Below, one piece after another: positions 57,433-64,000 of a stretch of DNA of 64,000 nt. Made by a program: the position numbers and the translations under genes. The stretch is taken from positions 62,001 to 126,000 of the forward strand of contig NZ_JBFTXJ020000006.1 of NCBI RefSeq assembly GCF_041379945.2, in the 5' to 3' direction. How positions within the stretch are numbered: position 1 is the stretch's first letter; every line of letters begins with the position of its first letter. The DNA comes from Aneurinibacillus sp. REN35. Its GTDB lineage: Bacteria > Bacillota > Bacilli > Aneurinibacillales > Aneurinibacillaceae. The notes under the pieces were generated by a model, which saw nothing but the letters and a program-made list of their open reading frames with translations, searched no databases and had not been told where the DNA came from.

Positions 57433-57788
57433 GCAATGCACGTTAGTAAGCAACGAATCAGCTTATGTCAAAGCATCAAAAACCTCCCGCGAGCATGTAA
57501 AATGTAACCCGAATAACGGACATTTTAAAAAAAGTCCGTTGCTCGGGTTTTTTGTATGGAGAAAAATGAGCTCACATAATGATATAAAATCATAGCTGAA
57601 GGTTTACTGACATGCTGTAATCATTAATAAATAGTATCATCAAAATACTGATTTCACCCGATAAAATGAATATAATAATTAGGTAATAAGTCATTAGTGA
57701 TGAGTCTTTACGTCCGCATATAATGAAAGTCTATTATTTTTTTTCTTACATTTTGTGTTAAAACATCTGCAAGGAAAAGAGGGTTTTA
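57433..57788 (+). other. Spacer between sigK and the response regulator gene
   Basis: Holds the sigK terminator (57506-57555) and an AT-rich stretch that must carry the promoter of the two-component operon. TATAAT at 57671-57676 is a candidate -10 with only a poor -35. No gene seen. Confidence 0.5.
57506..57555 (+). terminator. Terminator of sigK
   Basis: AACCCGAATAACGGAC / GTCCGTTGCTCGGGTT stem (57506-57521, 57534-57549) with an A-rich loop and a TTTTTTG tail, 74 bp past the sigK stop. Confidence 0.88.
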
Positions 57789-58904
57789 ATGATTCGCGTT
57801 ATGGTTGTCGATGATGAGGAAAGTGCGCTTGATATTCTTGAGATATTATTGCGTGAAATTGGTGATGTAACGGTGGTTGGGCGCTATATGAATCCGTTGC
57901 AAGCGATAGAGGCCCTTGAATTTGAACATGTAGATGCTATTTTTCTAGATATCCAGATGCCGGGCTTGACCGGCATGGAGGCAGCAAGACAGATTCGGGC
58001 TAAAATGCCGCATACGCAGATTGTATTTACAACCGCCTATTCAGAGTATGCGGTTGAGGCGTTTGAAATCCATTCTGCTGATTATTTACTAAAGCCATTT
58101 ACAAAAGAGCGATTGCAAAGCACAGTGCTACGGATTGCCAAGACGCAATCTACTCATGAGAACGTTGTAAGTAGGAACCAACAAACACGGGTGCAAAGCT
58201 TAGGGGGATTTCAAATATACACCGAAAAAGGGCAGCTTTCTTGGAGAACGAACAAAGAAAAGGAGCTGTGCGCTTTTCTGTTTCATCATGGCGCTAATTC
58301 GGTAGATATCGCAAGTATTATTGAAGCCATATGGCCGGACTATCATATGGACAAGGCCAAAAGCTATTTGTATACATGCATTTCGCTTCTCCGAAAGAAT
58401 TTTCAGGCAAACGGTATTCAAGCAACCGTCAGTAAGGTTGGAAAGGGGTATGCGATACACGCCGAGGGCTTGATGAATGACCGGATCGAATTCGAAGAAA
58501 TGCTGGAGAGAGCGGTGACGGAAGAGCCGCATAAGCAGATATACGATAAGATAAATGTGTTATATAAAGGCGAATATATGAAGGACTGTGATTTCTCTTG
58601 GGCCGCATGGAAACGAACGTATCTGTTGGAGAAGTATATCCATGTATTGCGCCATATGTATCGGCACTTTATGAAGCGTGGGAATATATCGCTTGCGGTG
58701 GATAGCCTACAGCGGATTTTGAGACTTTCTCCTGATTCGGAGCAGGATGGTCGAGAATTGATCAAGTTGTATCTCAATACGGGATATCGCAGCGATGCTT
58801 TAAAAGTATATCGTCAGCTTGATCATGCGGTTCGCCTGCACTTAGATGCGGGATTGGAAGAAGAAACCGTAAAGCTCTATAAAGAACTGATTGTAGATGA
58901 GTAG
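57789..58904 (+). CDS. Response regulator with winged-helix and BTAD domains
   Basis: 371 residues. Receiver domain (1-120) with acidic pocket VVDDEE and phospho-acceptor Asp54 in IFLDIQMPGLTG, and YLLKPF near 100. A SARP-like winged helix follows (about 135-215: VQSLGGFQIYTEKGQLSWRT ... LYTCISLLRKNFQANGI), then the bacterial transcriptional activator domain (about 225-365, tetratricopeptide-like: YKGEYMKDCDFSWAAWKRTY). It overlaps the kinase gene by 8 bp, which makes that kinase its partner. Start ATG 57789 after GGAAAAGAGGG. Confidence 0.9.
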   Translation: MIRVMVVDDEESALDILEILLREIGDVTVVGRYMNPLQAIEALEFEHVDAIFLDIQMPGLTGMEAARQIRAKMPHTQIVFTTAYSEYAVEAFEIHSADYLLKPFTKERLQSTVLRIAKTQSTHENVVSRNQQTRVQSLGGFQIYTEKGQLSWRTNKEKELCAFLFHHGANSVDIASIIEAIWPDYHMDKAKSYLYTCISLLRKNFQANGIQATVSKVGKGYAIHAEGLMNDRIEFEEMLERAVTEEPHKQIYDKINVLYKGEYMKDCDFSWAAWKRTYLLEKYIHVLRHMYRHFMKRGNISLAVDSLQRILRLSPDSEQDGRELIKLYLNTGYRSDALKVYRQLDHAVRLHLDAGLEEETVKLYKELIVDE

Positions 58905-61900
58905 AAAGCTTGCGGCTGTACTTGTGACAATTGGGATATTGGCAGCGACATACGGAGCGTTCTTTTTGCTATTTAACATGCGTGATGATCAGGCACCGCG
59001 TGCGGTTAACGGGATGCTGGACCTGACAAGTTGGCATTTTGCCGAAGATGGGGTTCTTCCACTAGATGGAGAATGGGAGTTCTATCCGGACAAGCTGCTT
59101 AACCATGAAGAGATGTCCATTGCCAATCGATATACGAAGTCTCTGGCCACCATCATAGTTCCCGGATCATGGTCACCTTCGATGCATAAGCTTGGGGTGG
59201 CTACGTATCGATTACGGATCAATGTGGGTGATACAGGTCAAGTGTATGGCTTGAAGACACTATCGATTCAGATGTCGAATCGTATTATTGTGAATGGCAA
59301 AACAGTTGGCTCAAGCGGTCATCCAGCAAGCGATTCATCGTACGAGGCGAAGAACAAGCCGTATGTAGCATATTTTACACTACAGCCCGGATGGAACGAG
59401 ATTATCGTTCATGTTGCCAACCATGATTTTTTAGCGAGCAGCGGGATTAATAACCCTATATATGTAGGTTTTGCAGAACAAGTTTCAACTTTGCATGATC
59501 GAGCACTGGCACATGATTGGATCATAGTTGGTTGTTTTTTGATGATGGGCCTATACTTTATTGGTTTATATACACAGCGTACGAATGATTATTCACTTAT
59601 CGCCTTCGGGTTCCTATGTATTTTTATTTCTGTCTATTCGGCTACAAGCGGTGAGAAGATTCTGCTTACTCTGTTTGATGCCATTCCTTTTTGGCTTTAT
59701 ATTCGAATTCAGATCATTTCCGTTTACGGTGCGGGCATGATGATATTCCTGTATGCCTATACCGCATTTCGACCATTTTGTTCTCGATGGCTGATTCACA
59801 TAGGTTTCCTGATTGGATTTGTGTTAATTGTAGTAATGCTTGGGTTTATCAGGTTTGTCTATGATGGAATCATTCCTTTCATTACTTCCTTATACGGCAC
59901 CTTTCCCTTTCTGTATGTAACGTATGTGTTCGTATTGGCCGCTTTTCATAAGGTGGAGGGCAGTCTCTATTTAATTGTAGCTGCCATTGCATTGAATGCG
60001 CATACGATTGTTCAAAATCTGTATGTGTATTTTGATGTGCCGGTTTATTCAATCGTGCCGTTTGAACCGTTTCTTTTTCTCTTGATGATCGCCTTGCTGA
60101 TGTCGCTTCGTTTTTCCAATGCCTTTAAGCAGATTGAGGAGCTCTCTGTACAGTTGCTGAAAGCAGATAAGCTAAAGGATGAATTTCTGCTGCGAACGTC
60201 GCACGAGTTTAAAACACCTTTGCATAGCGTTATGACGATTTCACAATCCATGTTAGACGATACGCCCCATACATTGCCTGAAAAGCAGCAGGAAAAAGTA
60301 GCGCTTATTATGAGTATCACAAAAAAGCTCTCCCAGCTTGTATACGATATCTTGGATTTCTCCAAGCTTAAGCAGGGGGATATAGCCATACACCCTGTTT
60401 CAGTTGACGTTCGCTCCACAGTAGAGGTTGTCGTACGCATTTTTTCATTTCTAACGGTTGGCAGACAAGTCGAGATTATAAATCGTGTTCCACAGGATAT
60501 ACCATGTGTGTGGGCTGATGAGAATCGATTCATTCAAATCCTCAATAACCTATTAGATAATGCGGTTAAGCATACTACACAGGGGAGTATTATCATATCA
60601 GCGGAGGAAAGTAAGGGAAACGTCGAGATTTCAATCACAGATACGGGGGATGGGATTGAGCAGCAGGATGTAGACCGCATTTTTGAGCCGTTTACCTCAT
60701 TTGATACTGCGGAATATCAAAGTTTCGGATTGGGATTGTCCATCGTAAAACAGTTAATCCATCTTCAGGACGGGGACATTTCTGTATATTCGAGAAAAGG
60801 TGAAGGAACAACCTTTACTTTTTGGCTTCCTGTTGCCAAAAAAGACAGCGTTCCAAGAGTGGAGCGTTCGGTATATAACAGCTACGTCAAAGTACCGGAG
60901 TATTCATTCTCAACACCCTATTATTCAGAAAAAAATGGAACCCACACGATTCTACTTGTAGATGATCACTTTTCAAACTTAAAAATATTAATAGATGCCT
61001 TACAACCGCTTGGCTGTAATGTAATCGCCGTAAAAAATGGCATGGAGGCCATTGAGCAGATTACAAAGCCAAATACGATCGATTTAGTCATTTTGGATTT
61101 AATGCTGCCGGGAATGTCAGGATATGAAGTGTGTCAGACGATTCGTAGAAAATATGCTTTGCTTGAGCTGCCTATTATTATGGTCACAACTGCCATTCAG
61201 CCGGGAGATAAGCTTACTGCATTTGAGGTCGGAGTAAATGACTTTTTATCGAAGCCGTTCGATACAACGGAACTGCGGGCTAGAGTTAAAAGCCTGCTTG
61301 TGATGAAAGAGTCCGTTAGCAAAGCGATTGACTTAGAGGTAGCATTTTTACAATCGCAGATTCGGCCGCATTTTTTGTATAACGTCTTGCATACGATTGT
61401 TAGCTTAAGTTATACCGATGTGGAAAAATCGAGAAAACTAACGACGGATTTGGCTGATTATCTACGGGGCAGCTTCCAATTCAGCAACCTTCAGAAGCGA
61501 ATATCCTTTGGTCAGGAGCTACTCCTTGTTCAATCATATGTGGAGATTGAACGGGCGAGATTTAAAGATCGTATACAGGTCGAGTATGATATTGCGGCAG
61601 CGATGTACGGTGTCGGGATTCCACCGCTTCTTATTCAACCATTGGTGGAGAATGCGATTCGTCACGGTATTGGCGAGCGGATAGAAGGTGGAGTTGTTAC
61701 GATTACTGCGTATGAAGCTGATGATTATTATCGTATCGAAATTGAAGATAATGGTGTTGGAATCGAAAGTGAGCGGCTTGAGCAATTGCTAAGGCCGGAA
61801 TTGGATGCTTCACAAGGGGTTGGCTTGAAGAATATTTCCAAACGATTGAAATATGAGTACAACACAGAACTAAAAATAGAGAGTGTCCTTGGTAAAGGAA

Positions 61901-61950
61901 CGAAGGTAACGCTGCTGCTTCCGCGGGATACAGCGAACGATCAATTATAA
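58897..61950 (+). CDS. Hybrid sensor kinase with two kinase cores (7TMR-DISM, HisKA, REC, LytS-type)
   Basis: 1017 residues. N-terminal membrane anchor, extracytoplasmic 7TMR-DISM jelly-roll (about 35-195: LDLTSWHFAEDGVLPLDGEW-EFY), seven transmembrane helices (about 205-405). HisKA with phospho-acceptor His436 in RTSHEFKTPLHS, then HATPase (ILNNLLDNAVKH; DTGDGIEQQD; GLGLSIVKQL). Receiver domain (about 684-800; Asp734 in VILDLMLPGMSG). A second, LytS-type kinase core: His825 in QIRPHFLYNVLHTI and HATPase (QPLVENAIRHGIGE, IEDNGVGI). Such double kinases occur in Paenibacillus and Bacillus relatives. Ligand unknown; DISM domains often sense sugars or lipids. Confidence 0.92.
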   Translation: MSRKLAAVLVTIGILAATYGAFFLLFNMRDDQAPRAVNGMLDLTSWHFAEDGVLPLDGEWEFYPDKLLNHEEMSIANRYTKSLATIIVPGSWSPSMHKLGVATYRLRINVGDTGQVYGLKTLSIQMSNRIIVNGKTVGSSGHPASDSSYEAKNKPYVAYFTLQPGWNEIIVHVANHDFLASSGINNPIYVGFAEQVSTLHDRALAHDWIIVGCFLMMGLYFIGLYTQRTNDYSLIAFGFLCIFISVYSATSGEKILLTLFDAIPFWLYIRIQIISVYGAGMMIFLYAYTAFRPFCSRWLIHIGFLIGFVLIVVMLGFIRFVYDGIIPFITSLYGTFPFLYVTYVFVLAAFHKVEGSLYLIVAAIALNAHTIVQNLYVYFDVPVYSIVPFEPFLFLLMIALLMSLRFSNAFKQIEELSVQLLKADKLKDEFLLRTSHEFKTPLHSVMTISQSMLDDTPHTLPEKQQEKVALIMSITKKLSQLVYDILDFSKLKQGDIAIHPVSVDVRSTVEVVVRIFSFLTVGRQVEIINRVPQDIPCVWADENRFIQILNNLLDNAVKHTTQGSIIISAEESKGNVEISITDTGDGIEQQDVDRIFEPFTSFDTAEYQSFGLGLSIVKQLIHLQDGDISVYSRKGEGTTFTFWLPVAKKDSVPRVERSVYNSYVKVPEYSFSTPYYSEKNGTHTILLVDDHFSNLKILIDALQPLGCNVIAVKNGMEAIEQITKPNTIDLVILDLMLPGMSGYEVCQTIRRKYALLELPIIMVTTAIQPGDKLTAFEVGVNDFLSKPFDTTELRARVKSLLVMKESVSKAIDLEVAFLQSQIRPHFLYNVLHTIVSLSYTDVEKSRKLTTDLADYLRGSFQFSNLQKRISFGQELLLVQSYVEIERARFKDRIQVEYDIAAAMYGVGIPPLLIQPLVENAIRHGIGERIEGGVVTITAYEADDYYRIEIEDNGVGIESERLEQLLRPELDASQGVGLKNISKRLKYEYNTELKIESVLGKGTKVTLLLPRDTANDQL

Positions 61951-62027
61951 ATCTAGAATACAGACAGAATGATTTGAGTTTGAAGGCGGAGAAGGAGTTT
62001 CACGTATAGCGGTATAGAGCAGGAGGA

Positions 62028-62073
62028 AACACCCGTTAGAATAGGGCTGTCTATTCTATATGGGTGTTTTTCT
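62028..62073 (+). terminator. Terminator of the two-component operon
   Basis: AACACCCGTTAGAATAG / CTATTCTATATGGGTGTT stem (62028-62044, 62051-62068) with a GGCTGT loop and T-rich tail. Confidence 0.87.
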
Positions 62074-62160
62074 TTTTCACTCACTGATGGTAAGAATATT
62101 TATCCATTGGAAAAACAATACTAAACCCGACATCATACTTGATGAGAGGAGCGGAACAAG

Positions 62161-63498
62161 GTGGATGATTTGCAGCTTGCCAGAGCTATGTTTGGAACCA
62201 CGATGGGGTTCCACATTATTTTCGCTACGCTTGGTGTAGGATTGCCGCTAATGATTCTTGCAGCAGAGATTTTATATCAATGGAAAAAAGATAGGGATTA
62301 TCACATTATGGCCCAGCGCTGGACGAAAGGGTTTGCGGTGCTGCTTGGCGTTGCCATCCCGTCTGGAACCATTGCTGGAGTACAGCTTTCGTTGTTATGG
62401 CCTGGATTTATGGAAGTGGTGGGAAAGGTCATTGCTCTTCCGTTTCAAATTGAGATTTTTGCCTTTTTGTTGGAAGCATTATTCATGTCGATTTATGTAT
62501 ATGCGGCAGATCGGCTCTCGGCTGGAATGCGGATTCTAAGCGTTAGCCTAGTAGCGCTCGGCGCGTTGGCGTCAGCTGTCTTGATTACGAATGTGCATGC
62601 GTTTGAAGGAACGCCTGCCGGATTTCGTATCGTGGACGGTCAGATCGTAGACGTAGATCCGTGGGCGGGTTTTTTTAATCCGAGCTTCGCTGTATCGGCG
62701 ATTCATGTCGGGCTTTCTGCATATATGACCGGAGCGTTTGCGATTGCCTCCATTGCAGCATTTAAGATGCTGAAGCGAAAAACCGGTGATAAAGAGTTTT
62801 TGTTTCACCGTAAGGCATTGATGCTCTCGCTCGCTATCGGTGGTCTTTTCTCCGTAGGTACGGCACTTAATGGGCATGAATCAGCCCAGTCGCTCCATCA
62901 ATACCAACCGGAGAAGCTTGCGGCAGCAGAAGGTCTATTTGAGACGCAAGCCTATGCTCCGCTTGCGATTGGTGGTGTTACGGATGAAGCGACGCAGAGT
63001 GTCAAGTACGGGATTGAGATTCCGTGGGCGCTCAGCTTCCTTGCAGGCAACCGTTTTGATGAAGTTGTCAAAGGTTTAAATGATTTTCCAAGGGAATATT
63101 GGCCTCCTTTGTATGTGCATACGCTGTTTAATGCGATGGTTGGTATCGGTTCCCTGTTGATCCTGCTATCGATCATAGGATTCGTATGGCGCCATCTGCT
63201 GAAGCGGGAAGGCTTTCCGCGCTGGCTCATGTGGCCGTTTATCGCTTCCGGGCCGCTTGCGATGATTGGCATTGAATTCGGATGGATTTTTGCCTGCACC
63301 GGACGACAACCTTGGGTGTTGTATCGTACGATGCTGACCGCTGATTCCGTTACACAGACGGGAAATATCGGTCTTCTGTTTATTCTGTTCGTTACGGTGT
63401 ATTTGATATTAGGTATCGCAACAATTATTGTCTTGCTTCATTACTTCAGACGTCATCCTCTAGAGAATGAACTGAAAGGAAGTGCGGTTAGCTCATGA
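62161..63498 (+). CDS. cydA: Cytochrome bd-type quinol oxidase subunit I (cyanide-insensitive type)
   Basis: 445 residues from GTG 62161 (AGGAGCGGAACAAG upstream). ARAMFGTTMGFHIIFATLGV with the heme b595 His; the conserved PFQIEIFAFLLEALFMSIYV; NVHAFEGTPAGF; NGHESAQS; and GRQPWVLYRTMLTADSV, the CydA signature. The quinol loop is short, as in CIO/YthA-type oxidases, compared with over 500 residues in E. coli CydA. A membrane subunit that oxidises quinol and reduces oxygen to water. Followed by cydB. Confidence 0.92.
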   Translation: MDDLQLARAMFGTTMGFHIIFATLGVGLPLMILAAEILYQWKKDRDYHIMAQRWTKGFAVLLGVAIPSGTIAGVQLSLLWPGFMEVVGKVIALPFQIEIFAFLLEALFMSIYVYAADRLSAGMRILSVSLVALGALASAVLITNVHAFEGTPAGFRIVDGQIVDVDPWAGFFNPSFAVSAIHVGLSAYMTGAFAIASIAAFKMLKRKTGDKEFLFHRKALMLSLAIGGLFSVGTALNGHESAQSLHQYQPEKLAAAEGLFETQAYAPLAIGGVTDEATQSVKYGIEIPWALSFLAGNRFDEVVKGLNDFPREYWPPLYVHTLFNAMVGIGSLLILLSIIGFVWRHLLKREGFPRWLMWPFIASGPLAMIGIEFGWIFACTGRQPWVLYRTMLTADSVTQTGNIGLLFILFVTVYLILGIATIIVLLHYFRRHPLENELKGSAVSS

Positions 63499-63542
63499 AA
63501 AGCATTGAATGGTTAGGAAGCGAGGGGACAGAGGGTGAGTAA
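63495..63542 (+). CDS. Possible 15-codon coupling ORF between cydA and cydB
   Basis: ATG 63495 overlaps the cydA stop (ATGA) and the frame MKSIEWLGSEGTEGE ends at TAA 63540-63542, just past the cydB start at 63535. It could carry ribosomes from cydA to cydB. It may also be chance; no known CydX sequence is recognisable. Confidence 0.3.
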   Translation: MKSIEWLGSEGTEGE

Positions 63543-64000
63543 CGAACTGATTGCGATCGGGATGCTCTGGCTGTTTGTATTCGTTTATTCGGTCGCCGCA
63601 TCCATTGACTTCGGTACCGGCTTTTGGTCGATGGTGTACCGGAATCAAGAGCGGAGCCGTGCGACCAACATTGCCAACCGCTATCTGTCTCCTTCTTGGG
63701 AAGTGACCAATGTGTTTGTCGTATTGATTGTGATCGGCCTGGTATCCTTTTTCCCTGGGGCGACCTTTACGCTGGGAACGGTGCTGCTCGTTCCCGGCAG
63801 CTTAATCCTGCTCCTGTTGTCCATCCGCAGCGCTTTTCTGGTCTACTCGCATTCCGTAGAAAAATACGAAAAGCAGTTGGTTATCATTTCAGGCATCAGC
63901 GGCCTGTTTATCCCTGCCCTGCTCATTCTTGTGCTTCCGGTCACACATGGCGGATTCATTGATATGAGCAGGGGATACGAGGAACTTATGCTTGGTAAGC
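63535..64000 (+). CDS. cydB: Cytochrome bd-type quinol oxidase subunit II, N-terminal part (runs off right edge)
   Basis: From GTG 63535 the frame is open to the window end (155 codons). ELIAIGMLWLFVFVYSVAAS-IDFGTGFWSMVYRN is the first CydB helix; NRYLSPSWEVTNVFVVLIVI replaces the usual GPVWD.N..W segment, as in YthB-type subunits. Several membrane helices follow (LGTVLLVPGSLILLLLSIRS; LVIISGISGLFIPALLILVL). Co-transcribed with cydA. Confidence 0.88.
   Translation, partial: MSNELIAIGMLWLFVFVYSVAASIDFGTGFWSMVYRNQERSRATNIANRYLSPSWEVTNVFVVLIVIGLVSFFPGATFTLGTVLLVPGSLILLLLSIRSAFLVYSHSVEKYEKQLVIISGISGLFIPALLILVLPVTHGGFIDMSRGYEELMLGK

Noticed and set aside
63624-63962. 112-codon plus-strand ORF at the right end
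   Set aside because: It is out of frame with the clearly membrane-protein-coding cydB frame that starts at 63535.

Overview
The window is chromosomal DNA of an endospore-forming member of the Bacillales. The S-layer (SLH) protein, the gene content and the codon style suggest a Paenibacillaceae relative such as Aneurinibacillus or Brevibacillus (inference). The main result is that sigK, the gene for the late mother-cell sigma factor, is cut into THREE pieces by TWO tandem intervening elements. Each element carries its own large serine recombinase beside its right end. The 5' piece (2988-3335) ends at ENEILM. The middle piece (48714-48802) encodes [18 protein letters not shown]. The 3' piece (57143-57432) starts at EISLIDIL. 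Joining 2988-3335 + 48726-48802 + 57144-57432 gives 714 nt, exactly in frame, and a complete 237-residue pro-SigK.

Left flank (1-2987): the 5' end of a secreted glucosaminidase gene on the minus strand, then htpG (Hsp90) on the minus strand behind a perfect CIRCE operator, then the sigK leader.

Element 1 (about 3324-48713, 45.4 kb; 12-bp core GAGATTTTAATG at both ends) is an apparently complete cos-type siphophage prophage. In order it holds: a type I toxin/antisense RNA pair next to the left end; an ImmA-like peptidase and a DUF4041/GIY-YIG protein; two consecutive divergent repressor switches with different operators; YqaJ/RecT recombination genes; a third repressor/ImmA module; DnaD-like, DnaC and DnaB replication genes with iterons; Dam and RusA; the late activator ArpU; an 11-bp-phased repeat promoter; HNH/cos/TerS/TerL; HK97-type head genes; a tail module with a -1 frameshift and a 1724-residue tape measure; the lysis genes; a minus-strand ParA-like moron; a decayed lexA remnant; and a SpoIVCA-like serine recombinase that stops 23 bp before the middle sigK piece.

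Element 2 (about 48796-57136, 8.3 kb; 7-bp core GAAATGA) has no head, packaging or replication genes. It carries a tail-collar/microcystin-dependent protein, a GNAT acetyltransferase, a 1565-residue SLH protein with six near-identical 312-bp Ig-like repeats, a divergent 55-residue ORF that is a candidate directionality factor, and a second, SprA-like serine recombinase.

Right flank (57433-64000): a receiver/BTAD response regulator, a large hybrid double histidine kinase, cydA, and the start of cydB.

How it fits together (inference): vegetative cells and the forespore keep both elements. In the mother cell two different recombinases must each excise their own element before SigK can be made, a two-key version of the B. 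subtilis skin system. I know of single sigK-intervening elements but not of a doubly split sigK, and I could not search the literature.
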